In this document: positions 8,568 to 15,995 of the stretch, in pieces
How positions within the stretch are numbered: position 1 is the stretch's first letter
Layout: each line of letters starts with the position of its first letter
Source: Actinacidiphila epipremni
GTDB lineage: Bacteria; Actinomycetota; Actinomycetes; Streptomycetales; Streptomycetaceae
Length of the DNA: 64,000 nt
Reading direction: 5' to 3'
NCBI RefSeq assembly: GCF_012034175.1
Contig: NZ_JAATEJ010000023.1
Coordinates: 62,001 to 126,000 of the forward strand
The notes under the pieces: model-generated
What the model was told of the DNA's origin: nothing
Database searches by the model: none
The model's input: only the letters and a program-made list of their open reading frames with translations
Translations under genes and position numbers: made by a program

Positions 8568-9281
8568 GTGCGGCTGCGCGCGCTCGCCGCGGTCTTCTCC
8601 TCCGGTGTCGCGCTCTTCGTCTGGCTCACCGTGCAGGTGTCCGGCGGCGGCTGGCCGGTGGCGCGGGACTGGGCGGTGCTGGGCTGGTTCCAGCGCGCCG
8701 CGGTGGCGCATCCGGCGCTGACCGGGCCGGCCCAGGTGCTCTCCGACGTGGGAAATGTGCAGGTGGCGGTGCCGCTGCTGCTGGCGGCCGTGGTGCTGGC
8801 GGGGGTACGCGGCCGGGCGGGCGGGACGCGGCTGTGGTGGCTGCCGCCGCTCGCGGCGGTGCTGGCGATGGCGGCGGTGCCGGTCGTGGTGGGCGCGGTG
8901 AAGTCGGCGGTGGCGCGGCCGGCGCCGGGCAAGAGGCATCTGGCGCCGCACGGCTACGCGGGCTTCTTCCCTTCCGGCCATACGGCGACGTCCTCGGTCG
9001 CGATCGGCGGCGCCGCGCTGCTGGTGCTGCCGCTGGTGGCCCGCCCGGTGCTGCGCCGGTGCCTGGCCGCGGCGGCGCTGCTGCTGGCGGCGGCGGTGGG
9101 CGCGGGCCTGGTGTGGCACGGCTACCACTGGCCGCTGGACGTGCTGGCGAGCTGGTGCCTGGCCGCAGCGCTGCTGTCGGCGGTCGCGGCGGCCCGGGTG
9201 GTCGCCGGGCTCGCGGCGGCGGAGCCGGCCGGGGCCGGCTCAGTCGTGGGTGGGGAACCCGAGGTCGATCCCCCGGCGTGA
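8568..9281 (+). CDS. PAP2-family membrane phosphatase
   Basis: A 237-residue integral membrane protein of the phosphatidic acid phosphatase type 2 family, likely acting on lipid phosphates at the outer face of the membrane. Motif 1 is a reduced KSAVARPAPGKR, motif 2 is PSGH (in GFFPSGHTATS) and motif 3 is the HGYHWPLDVLASW segment with the catalytic His. Five to six hydrophobic helices are visible. The start at GTG 8568 is chosen because hydrophobic sequence begins there; an earlier GTG at 8244 would add 108 disordered residues. Its 3' end overlaps the convergent mmsA-type gene by 42 bp, so the two messages are antisense at their ends. Confidence 0.75.
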   Translation: MRLRALAAVFSSGVALFVWLTVQVSGGGWPVARDWAVLGWFQRAAVAHPALTGPAQVLSDVGNVQVAVPLLLAAVVLAGVRGRAGGTRLWWLPPLAAVLAMAAVPVVVGAVKSAVARPAPGKRHLAPHGYAGFFPSGHTATSSVAIGGAALLVLPLVARPVLRRCLAAAALLLAAAVGAGLVWHGYHWPLDVLASWCLAAALLSAVAAARVVAGLAAAEPAGAGSVVGGEPEVDPPA

Positions 9282-10757
9282 GGTGCCGGAAGGCTCCGGC
9301 CAGCGCTGCGTGACGGCCTTGCCGCGGGTGAAGAAGCGCACTCCGTCCTCGCCGTAGGCGTGCGTGTCGCCGAACAGCGAGGACTTCCAGCCGCCGAAGC
9401 TGTAGTAGGCGACCGGCACCGGGATGGGCACGTTGATGCCGACCATGCCGACCTCGACCTCGTGCTGGAAGCGCCGGGCGGCGCCGCCGTCGTGGGTGAA
9501 CAGCGCGGTGCCGTTGCCGTACGGGTTGGCGTTGATCAGCGCCAGGCCCTCGTCGTAGGACCGCACCCGCACCACGGAGAGGACCGGGCCGAAGATCTCG
9601 TCGTCGTAGACGGACATGCCGGGGCGCACATGGTCGAAGAGGGTGGGGCCGAGCCAGAAGCCGGCGGTGTCGGCGGCGGGCGACAGCGGGTGCTTGCGGC
9701 CGTCCACGGCGAGTTCGGCCCCGGCGGCCACGCCCGCGTCGAGGTAGGACGTGACGCGGTCGCGGTGGGCGCCGGTGACGAGCGGGCCCATCTGCGACTC
9801 GGGCGCGCTGCCGGGGCCGACGGTGAGCCGGGCGATGCGCTCGGCGATCCTGGCGACCAGCTCGTCGCCCACCGGCTCGACGGCGACCAGCACCGACACC
9901 GCCATGCAGCGCTCCCCCGCGGCGCCGTAGCCGGCGTTGACGGCGGCGTCCGCGGCGAGGTCGAGGTCGGCGTCGGGCAGCACCAGCATGTGGTTCTTGG
10001 CGCCGCCGAGCGCCTGGACGCGCTTGCCGTGCCGGGTCGCGGTCTCGTGGACGTGCCGCGCGACGGGCGTGGAGCCGACGAAGGAGACCGCCTTGACGTC
10101 GGGGTGCTCCAGGAGCCGGTCGACGGCGGCGGCGTCGCCGTGCACGACGTTGAAGACGCCGTCCGGCAGGCCCGCCTCGCGCCACAGCGCGGCCAGCGCG
10201 TTCGCCGCGGACGGGTCCTTCTCTGACGGCTTGACGACGACGGTGTTGCCGGCGGCGATCGCGAGCGGGAAGAACCACATCGGGACCATCGCGGGGAAGT
10301 TGAACGGCGAGACGACGGCGACCGGGCCGAGCGGCTGGCGCAGCGAGTACACGTCGACGCCGGTGGACGCCTGCTCGGTGTAGCCGCCGCGCAGCAGGTG
10401 CGGGATGCCGCACGCGAACTCCACGACCTCCAGGCCGCGGGCGATCTCGCCGAGGGCGTCGGAGTGCACCTTGCCGTGCTCGGCGACGATGGTCGCGGCG
10501 AGTTCCTCGCGGCGGGCGTGGACCAGCTCGCGGAAGGCGAAGAGCACCGCGGTGCGGCGGGCGACGGAGGCGTGCCGCCACTGCGCGAAGGCGTCGCGGG
10601 CCGCGGCGACGGCCGCGTCGACGATGTCGGGCCCCGCAAGGTCGACGCGTGCGGTGACGGCGCCGGTCGCGGGATCGTGGACATCGCCGCTGCGTGGCGC
10701 GGTGCCGGTCCAGGGGCGGCCGGCGATCCAGTGGGTGATGCGCTGCTCGGTGGTCAC
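9240..10757 (-). CDS. mmsA: CoA-acylating methylmalonate-semialdehyde dehydrogenase
   Basis: A 505-residue aldehyde dehydrogenase of the MmsA type, converting methylmalonate semialdehyde (valine breakdown) or malonate semialdehyde (beta-alanine breakdown) plus CoA and NAD to propionyl-CoA or acetyl-CoA. The subfamily marks are FNFPAMVPMWFFP, GGAKNHMLVLPDAD, which replaces the usual LELGG glutamate motif, and the nucleophile C284 in GAAGERCMAVS. The start is GTG 10757, preceded by GGAAAGG. Beta-alanine is a product of polyamine breakdown, so the location near the pot genes fits, but valine use is equally possible. The gene stands alone between two minus-strand genes with a short repeat cluster upstream. 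Confidence 0.88.
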   Translation of the reverse strand: MTTEQRITHWIAGRPWTGTAPRSGDVHDPATGAVTARVDLAGPDIVDAAVAAARDAFAQWRHASVARRTAVLFAFRELVHARREELAATIVAEHGKVHSDALGEIARGLEVVEFACGIPHLLRGGYTEQASTGVDVYSLRQPLGPVAVVSPFNFPAMVPMWFFPLAIAAGNTVVVKPSEKDPSAANALAALWREAGLPDGVFNVVHGDAAAVDRLLEHPDVKAVSFVGSTPVARHVHETATRHGKRVQALGGAKNHMLVLPDADLDLAADAAVNAGYGAAGERCMAVSVLVAVEPVGDELVARIAERIARLTVGPGSAPESQMGPLVTGAHRDRVTSYLDAGVAAGAELAVDGRKHPLSPAADTAGFWLGPTLFDHVRPGMSVYDDEIFGPVLSVVRVRSYDEGLALINANPYGNGTALFTHDGGAARRFQHEVEVGMVGINVPIPVPVAYYSFGGWKSSLFGDTHAYGEDGVRFFTRGKAVTQRWPEPSGTSRRGIDLGFPTHD

Positions 10758-10843
10758 GGGCCGGCCTTTCCGTCGTCGTCCGGCCAGTCTCCCCACCCGG
10801 GGCACCGCGGCTCAAGCACCACGCGCGGCCGGAAGGCGGCCGT

Positions 10844-10900
10844 GCGGTCGTACGGTCCGGGCGGCGGCGTACGGTCCAGGCGGCGGTCGTACGGTCCGGG
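10844..10900. repeat. Three imperfect copies of a GCGGYCGTACGGTCCGG-type unit
   Basis: The word GTACGGTCC occurs three times in GC-rich surroundings (gcggtcgtacggtccgg at 10844, gcggcgtacggtccagg at 10864, gcggtcgtacggtccgg at 10883) between the mmsA start and the next gene's stop. The spacing is about 20 bp. It may be an operator array or a decaying minisatellite. Confidence 0.5.
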
Positions 10901-10908
10901 CAGCGGCC

Positions 10909-11358
10909 CTATCCGCCGGCCAGCCGGGCCGCCGCCTCGTGCATCGCGAGCTCCAGCCGGCCGGGGTCGTTGAGGTGGCCGGTGCCGTCGGGCGGGATGA
11001 GCCAGCGCACCCCGCCGGTCGGCCGGCCCGGGTAGGGGACGACGATCCAGGTGCCGCGGCCCACCCCGCGCACCCCGCGGGCCAGCCAGTGCGAGGTGGT
11101 GCCCGGCGGCACGAAGAAGCCGAGCCGGGTGTCGGCGAAGTCGGCGAGCACCGGGCCCGGCCGCTCCGCCAGCAGGGTGAGGACGTCCAGCGTCGGGTAG
11201 CCGAGCTCCCCGCCGAGGATCAGCACGTCCCACAGCCGCCCGGCGGGCAGCAGCGCCACCCCGAGCGGATTGCGCTCCCATTCCCGGCGGACGCCCTCGG
11301 GGTCGCCCGCCGCCGAGACCAGCCACTCGACCGCACTGCTTGCTCCGGCGCTGCCCAT
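10909..11358 (-). CDS. Small prim-pol-like domain protein, catalytic residues missing
   Basis: A 149-residue soluble protein. From residue 27 onward it matches the N-terminal core of bifunctional primase/polymerase-like proteins: WERNPLGVALLPAGRLWDVL, then GPVL, FFVPPG, and GVRWLIPPDG. The same order of motifs is seen in the larger protein at 61623-62348, so the two are paralogues. The first metal-binding acidic pair is reduced to the Asp of WDVL, and the His of the middle motif is absent (TRLGFFVPPG), so polymerase activity is doubtful. The ATG at 11358 follows GGAGGG with good spacing. It lies downstream of potC on the same strand but beyond hairpins. Role unknown. Confidence 0.6.
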   Translation of the reverse strand: MGSAGASSAVEWLVSAAGDPEGVRREWERNPLGVALLPAGRLWDVLILGGELGYPTLDVLTLLAERPGPVLADFADTRLGFFVPPGTTSHWLARGVRGVGRGTWIVVPYPGRPTGGVRWLIPPDGTGHLNDPGRLELAMHEAAARLAGG

Positions 11359-11378
11359 GCCGCGGCCCTCCTTCCACG

Positions 11379-11397
11379 CGTGACGACTGCCGTCACG
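11379..11397 (-). terminator. Hairpin downstream of potC
   Basis: CGTGACG (11379-11385) and CGTCACG (11391-11397) with loop ACTGC form a perfect 7-bp stem, 65 nt past the potC stop and just upstream of the small prim-pol-like gene. Confidence 0.4.
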
Positions 11398-11438
11398 GGA
11401 GGAGAGCGGGCAGGCGGGAGATTCTTACGCGGCTTTTC

Positions 11439-11452
11439 CTACCGGTCGGTAG
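11439..11452. promoter_or_regulatory. Palindrome CTACCGGTCGGTAG, candidate operator
   Basis: CTACCG-GT-CGGTAG is a perfect inverted repeat with a 2-bp centre in the gap between potC and the small prim-pol-like gene. Its minus-strand core TACCGACCGGT is the same 11-bp word found before the acyl-CoA dehydrogenase gene at 461-471. Such symmetric words are typical of TetR-type operators. Confidence 0.4.
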
Positions 11453-11461
11453 TGATGCGGC

Positions 11462-12316
11462 TCACACGGTCCTGCGGGCCGACCTGCGCCGGCCGCCGGC
11501 GAACTGCCCGGCGACCACCAGCAGTACGGCGAGCACGAACATCGCGGTGCCGATCACGTTGACCTGCACCGGGGTGCCGCGCTGCGCCGAGCCCCACACG
11601 AACATCGGAAAGGTCACGGCGCTGCCGGCGTTGAAGCTGGTGATGATGTAGTCGTCGAAGGACAGCGCGAACGACAGCAGCGCGCCGGCCGCGATGCCGG
11701 GCGCGGCCAGCGGCAGCGTGATCCGCCAGAAGGTCTGCAGGGGTGTGGCGTAGAGGTCCTGCGCGGCTTCTTCGAGCCGCGGGTCCATGCTGGCCAGCCG
11801 TGCCTTGACGGCGACCACGACGAAGCTCAGGCAGAACATGACGTGCGCGATGAGGATCGTCCAGAAGCCGAACCGGATGCGCATGTTGAGGAAGAGGGTG
11901 CCGAGCGAGGCGCCCATGACGACCTCGGGCATGGCCATCGGCAGGAAGATCAGCATGTTGGTGGCGCCCCGGCCGCGGAAGCGGTAGCGGGCGAGCGCGA
12001 AGGCGGTGAGGGTGCCCAGCAGCGTGGCGCCGATCGTGGAGTAGACGGCGATCCGCAGGCTCAGGCCCAGCGAGCCGCACATGTCGGCGACCCCGCAGGG
12101 GTGCTGCCAGGCGTCGGTGGAGAAGTGGTTCCAGGTGTAGTTGAAGCGGCCCTTGGGCTGGTTGAAGGAGAAGACCAGCACCACCACGTTGGGCAGCATC
12201 AGGTAGCACAGTGCCAGGGTGCCCGCGACGACCACGGCGTTCCTGCGCAGCCACCGCACCGGGGACGTACGCACCGGGGGCGTACGCGTCGCGGCGGTTC
12301 GCGTCGTGCGCGTCAT
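11462..12316 (-). CDS. potC: Polyamine-type ABC transporter permease (PotC-like)
   Basis: A 284-residue inner-membrane permease with six predicted helices, first helix at about residues 27-47. The EAA loop that docks on the ATPase reads EEAAQDLYATPLQTFWRITL. The family moves spermidine or putrescine together with PotA, B and D. ATG 12316 overlaps the potB stop by 4 bp (ATGA), so translation is coupled. It is the last gene of the potD-A-B-C unit, followed by a hairpin. The specificity is assigned from the family and from the neighbouring aminobutyraldehyde dehydrogenase; another cationic amine is possible. Confidence 0.85.
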   Translation of the reverse strand: MTRTTRTAATRTPPVRTSPVRWLRRNAVVVAGTLALCYLMLPNVVVLVFSFNQPKGRFNYTWNHFSTDAWQHPCGVADMCGSLGLSLRIAVYSTIGATLLGTLTAFALARYRFRGRGATNMLIFLPMAMPEVVMGASLGTLFLNMRIRFGFWTILIAHVMFCLSFVVVAVKARLASMDPRLEEAAQDLYATPLQTFWRITLPLAAPGIAAGALLSFALSFDDYIITSFNAGSAVTFPMFVWGSAQRGTPVQVNVIGTAMFVLAVLLVVAGQFAGGRRRSARRTV

Positions 12317-13185
12317 ACCAGTTCCTCCGTCCCGGACCGGCGGATGTAGACGGTGACGATCGCGAGGATCGCCGCCATGAGGATGAAGGACAGCGCGGCG
12401 GCCGTCGGGTAGTCCAGCACGCGCAGGAACTGCGCCTGGATGACGTTGCCGATCATCTTCTGGTTGGTGGAGCCCAGCAGTTCGGCGTTGATGTAGTCGC
12501 CGGAGGCGGGGATGAACGTCAGCAGCGTGCCGGCGACGACGCCGGGCAGCGACAGCGGGAAGGTCACGGTGCGGAAGGTGGTCAGCGCGGTCGCGTAGAG
12601 GTCGCCGGCGGCCTCGTGCAGCCGGGCGTCGACCCGCTCCAGCGAGGTGTAGAGCGGCAGGATCATGAACGGCAGGAAGTTGTACGTCAGCCCGCACACC
12701 ACCGCCAGCGGCGTCGCCAGGACCCGGTGGCCCTGCGTCACATGCAGCCACGAGGTGACGTCCAGGACGTGCACGGCGTCCAGGAAGCGCACCACGGGGC
12801 CCTGGTCGGCCAGGATCGTCTCCCACGCCAGCGTGCGGATCAGGAAGCTGGTGAAGAAGGGCGCGACGACCAGCACCATCACGACGTTGCGCCAGCGGCC
12901 GGCGCGGAAGGCGATCATGTAGGCCAGCGGGTAGCCGATCGCCAGGCACGCGGCGGTCGCGATGCCGGCGTAGAGCAGCGAGCGCACGAAGTGCGGCCAG
13001 TATTCGCGCAGCGCGTCCCAGTAGGTGGCGAAGTGCCAGGTGACGCGGAAGCCCTTGTCGAGCGAGCCGGTCTGCACCGAGGTGGAGGCCTGGTAGACCA
13101 TCGGCGCGACGAAGAAGACCAGCAGCCAGGCGACGCCGGCGAGCAGCAGCAGATACGGCGTCAGCCGGCGGCGGGCGGGGTTCAC
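12313..13185 (-). CDS. potB: Polyamine-type ABC transporter permease (PotB-like)
   Basis: A 290-residue permease with six membrane helices; the first is YLLLLAGVAWLLVFFVAPMV. Its EAA loop is HEAAGDLYATALTTFRTVTF. It pairs with PotC as the transmembrane heterodimer. The GTG start at 13185 overlaps the potA stop by 4 bp (GTGA), and its own stop overlaps the potC start, showing tight translational coupling in the order A, B, C. Confidence 0.86.
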   Translation of the reverse strand: MNPARRRLTPYLLLLAGVAWLLVFFVAPMVYQASTSVQTGSLDKGFRVTWHFATYWDALREYWPHFVRSLLYAGIATAACLAIGYPLAYMIAFRAGRWRNVVMVLVVAPFFTSFLIRTLAWETILADQGPVVRFLDAVHVLDVTSWLHVTQGHRVLATPLAVVCGLTYNFLPFMILPLYTSLERVDARLHEAAGDLYATALTTFRTVTFPLSLPGVVAGTLLTFIPASGDYINAELLGSTNQKMIGNVIQAQFLRVLDYPTAAALSFILMAAILAIVTVYIRRSGTEELV

Positions 13186-14420
13186 GCGGCGGGCTCCGCT
13201 TCCAGTCCCGCGTCGAGCCCGGCGTCGAGCCCCGCGTCGATGTCCTGGGCGGCGTCGAGGCCGAAGGTGTGGGCGGGGTTCCAGTGCAGCACGACGGGCG
13301 CGCCGGGCACGAGCCGGCTGTCGCGCTCGACGTTGGGCACGACGACCTCCAGCTCGGGGCAGACCGGGCTGTCGACGACGTAGCCGGTGGCGACGCCGGT
13401 GAAGCCGGAGCCGGTGATGCGCCCTGGTACGCGGTTGCGTCCCTCGGGTATCGCGGCGGCGTCGTCGCCGTGCACCAGGGTGATCTTCTCCGGCCGCACC
13501 CCGGCCAGCACCCGGCCGCCGGGTCCGACCGCGGTACGGCACCGGGCGGCCGGCAGCGTGAGGCGCTGCCCCGCCGAGACCAGCGTCAGGTCGGTGCCGG
13601 AGGTGCCGGTGACCTCGGCCTCGATGAGGTTGGAGGTGCCGAGGAAGTTCGCGACGAAGGTGGAGCCGGGGTTCTCGTACAGGTCGGCGGGCGCGCCGAG
13701 TTGCTCGACCCGGCCGGCGTTCATCACCGCGACGGTGTCGGCCATCGTCATGGCCTCCTCCTGGTCGTGGGTGACGTGGATGAAGGTGATGCCGACCTCG
13801 GTCTGGATCCGCTTGAGCTCCAGCTGCATCTGGCGGCGCAGCTTCAGGTCGAGGGCGCCGAGCGGCTCGTCGAGGAGCAGCACCTCGGGCTTGTTGATGA
13901 GCGCCCTGGCGACCGCGACCCGCTGCTGCTGCCCGCCGCTGAGCTGGTGCGGCTTGCGGCGGGCCAGGCCGCCGAGCTGGACCAGCTCCAGCATCTCGGC
14001 GACCTGCTCCTTGACGCCCTTGACGCCGCGTCGGCGCAGTCCGAAGGCGACGTTCTCGTGCACGTCGAGGTGCGGGAAGAGCGCGTAGTGCTGGAAGACG
14101 GTGTTGACGGGGCGCTTGTACGGCGGCAGGGCGGTGACGTCCCGGCCGCCGAGCGCGACGGTCCCGGTGCTGGGCTCCTCCAGGCCGGCGATCATCCGCA
14201 GGGTGGTGGTCTTGCCGCAGCCGGACGCGCCGAGCAGGGCGAAGAAGGAGCCGGCGGGGACGGCGAGGTCGAGCGGGTGGACGGCGGTGAAGGAGCCGTA
14301 GCTCTTGCCGAGCCCGGTCAGCCGGACGGCGTCGGGCGCGGCCCCGGCGGCGTCGGGGCCGGTGCCGGGGGCGGCGTCGTCGGGCGCGGCGGCCGGCGGG
14401 TCGGTGCGGGGTGCGGTCAT
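13182..14420 (-). CDS. potA: Polyamine-type ABC transporter ATP-binding protein (PotA-like)
   Basis: A 412-residue ATPase of the importer. Walker A is GASGCGKTT, the signature LSGGQQQRVAVARAL, Walker B LLLDEPLGALD and the switch His is in VTHDQEEA. A C-terminal TOBE-like regulatory domain follows from about residue 270. The N-terminal 30 residues are a Pro/Ala/Asp-rich extension, and the extreme C-terminus holds a short GLDAG tandem repeat, both unusual decorations. ATG 14420 has GGAGGAG about 11 nt upstream. The gene lies 20 nt after the potD stop and overlaps potB by 4 bp. Confidence 0.88.
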   Translation of the reverse strand: MTAPRTDPPAAAPDDAAPGTGPDAAGAAPDAVRLTGLGKSYGSFTAVHPLDLAVPAGSFFALLGASGCGKTTTLRMIAGLEEPSTGTVALGGRDVTALPPYKRPVNTVFQHYALFPHLDVHENVAFGLRRRGVKGVKEQVAEMLELVQLGGLARRKPHQLSGGQQQRVAVARALINKPEVLLLDEPLGALDLKLRRQMQLELKRIQTEVGITFIHVTHDQEEAMTMADTVAVMNAGRVEQLGAPADLYENPGSTFVANFLGTSNLIEAEVTGTSGTDLTLVSAGQRLTLPAARCRTAVGPGGRVLAGVRPEKITLVHGDDAAAIPEGRNRVPGRITGSGFTGVATGYVVDSPVCPELEVVVPNVERDSRLVPGAPVVLHWNPAHTFGLDAAQDIDAGLDAGLDAGLEAEPAA

Positions 14421-14440
14421 GGCGGGCGCGTCTCCTCCGG

Positions 14441-15682
14441 TCAGGCGCCGATGAGCTTGGAGAACTTCTCCTCGTACGCCGAGTCCTCGGCCTCGGTGAG
14501 CGAGCGGAAGGTGTGCGACTTCGCGTCCATCGCGGCGTCCGGGAGGATCAGCGGGTTGCCGGCCAGCTCGGGGTCGATCTTCGCCAGGTACGGCTTGACG
14601 CCGGCCACCGGGCACACATAGGCGATGTACGCGGACAGTTGCGCGGCGACCTGCGGCTGGTAGTAGTAGTCGATGAGCCGTTCGGCGTTGGTCTTGTGGC
14701 GGGCGCCGGCGGGCACGAGCAGGTTGTCGGTGGAGAACAGGAACCCGGCGTCGGGGAAGGCGTAGCCGATGTCGGGGTCGTCGACCCGCAGTTGCACCAG
14801 GTCGCCGGCCCAGGCCAGGCATGCGGCGATGTCGCCCTTGCTGAGGCCGTCGGTGTAGTCGTTGCCGGTGAATTTGCGGATCTGCTGGCTGTCGACGGCC
14901 TTCTGGACGCGGGCGAGCGCGGCGTCGAACGTGTCGTCGGTGACGGTCTCGGGCGTGTGGCCCATGTCCAGCAGCGTCATGCCGATGGTGTCGCGCATCT
15001 CGGAGAGCATCGCGACCCGGCCCTTGAGCGCGGGGTCGTCGAGCAGCTGGCTGACCGAGGTGACCGCGCGGCCCTTGGTGGCCTTCTTGTTGTAGGCGAT
15101 GCAGGTGGCGATGCCCTGCCACGGGTAGGTGTACGCGCGGCCCGGGTCCCAGTCGGGGCTGCGGAAGCGCTGCTCCAGGTTGGCGAAGGCGTGCGGCAGG
15201 TGGGACGGGTCCAGTTTCTGGACCCAGCCGAGCCGGATCATCCGGGCGCACAGCCAGTCGGTGAGCACCATGAGGTCGCGGCCGGTGTCCTGGCCCGCGG
15301 ACAGCTGCGGCTTGATCTTGCCGAAGAACTCGACGTTGTCGTTGATGTCCTCGGTGTACTTCACGGTGATGCCGGTGGCCTTGGTGAACGCCTCCAGCGT
15401 GGGGCGGTGCTTGCCGTCGTCGGAGACGTCGATGTACTCGGTCCAGTTGGAGAAGTCGACGGTCTTCTCCTCGGCCGAGTGGTCGGTGGAGGAGGTACCG
15501 TCGGCGGTGCGCCCGGCGGCGGGTATGCCGCACGCGGTCAGCCCGGCGGCGCCGGCGAGGCCGAGCCCGGCGGCCCGCAGCAAGGTGCGCCGGCCGAGCG
15601 CGGCACGGCCGTTCGCCGCGCTGCGCCGCAGGGCCGCGGCCTGCGCCGGGGACAGGGGCGGGAACCGCCCGTACTGCTCCAT
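14441..15682 (-). CDS. potD: Polyamine-type substrate-binding lipoprotein (PotD-like)
   Basis: A 413-residue extracellular binding protein. Residues 31-51 carry a twin-arginine signal and lipobox (RRTLLRAAGLGLAGA, then LTAC), preceded by an unusually long, 30-residue n-region. The mature part begins with the family mark VDFSNWTEYID and shows the SPDWDPGRAYTYPWQG segment near the ligand site. It would deliver polyamine to PotBC. ATG 15682 follows GGAGGG. As first gene it sets the operon promoter in the 313-bp gap shared with the divergent deaminase gene. Export by Tat is inferred from the RR motif. Confidence 0.86.
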   Translation of the reverse strand: MEQYGRFPPLSPAQAAALRRSAANGRAALGRRTLLRAAGLGLAGAAGLTACGIPAAGRTADGTSSTDHSAEEKTVDFSNWTEYIDVSDDGKHRPTLEAFTKATGITVKYTEDINDNVEFFGKIKPQLSAGQDTGRDLMVLTDWLCARMIRLGWVQKLDPSHLPHAFANLEQRFRSPDWDPGRAYTYPWQGIATCIAYNKKATKGRAVTSVSQLLDDPALKGRVAMLSEMRDTIGMTLLDMGHTPETVTDDTFDAALARVQKAVDSQQIRKFTGNDYTDGLSKGDIAACLAWAGDLVQLRVDDPDIGYAFPDAGFLFSTDNLLVPAGARHKTNAERLIDYYYQPQVAAQLSAYIAYVCPVAGVKPYLAKIDPELAGNPLILPDAAMDAKSHTFRSLTEAEDSAYEEKFSKLIGA

Positions 15683-15995
15683 GGGTGCCGCCCTCCGGTC
15701 GTGTCGTGCCCGCACTGCCGTGACCGTCCGCCGCGCCGGACACGTTCCGGTCGCCCGACGCGTGGCCCATTGCCCGGATCGGTGGCTGATCCTGGCAGAC
15801 GCCGGTTCCGCCAACAAGTGGACCGCGTGTTGCCTTTTGGTTACGCGGCGAAACCGTCGCAGCCGCCGCGTTCACGCAGGTCACGGGCCGCTTTCCGGGT
15901 GTGCGGCGAGGGGGCCGGGGGCGGGCGTTCTACGATGATGCGGCGCCGCGGGCGTCCGCTGCCGCGCACGAACCTTCCAGGAGGAGGAACCCCGC
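15683..15995. other. Divergent intergenic region, pot operon / deaminase
   Basis: 313 bp without a gene. A TACGAT word at 15931-15936 is a possible -10 box for the plus-strand deaminase, and AGGAGGAGG just before 15996 is its strong ribosome binding site. An imperfect inverted repeat CAACA...TGTTG lies around 15812-15832. I see no clear promoter for potD. Confidence 0.4.

Noticed and set aside
15840-15854. GTTAC-n5-GAAAC as a GlnR box before the pot operon
   Set aside because: The spacer is 5 rather than 6 bp, and no second half-site is near. One base off in this motif is common by chance.
14411-15930. Very long open frames antisense to the pot genes, and similar ones opposite many other genes
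   Set aside because: In such GC-rich DNA antisense frames stay open through codon bias; their translations lack domains and are Arg/Gly/Ala-rich.
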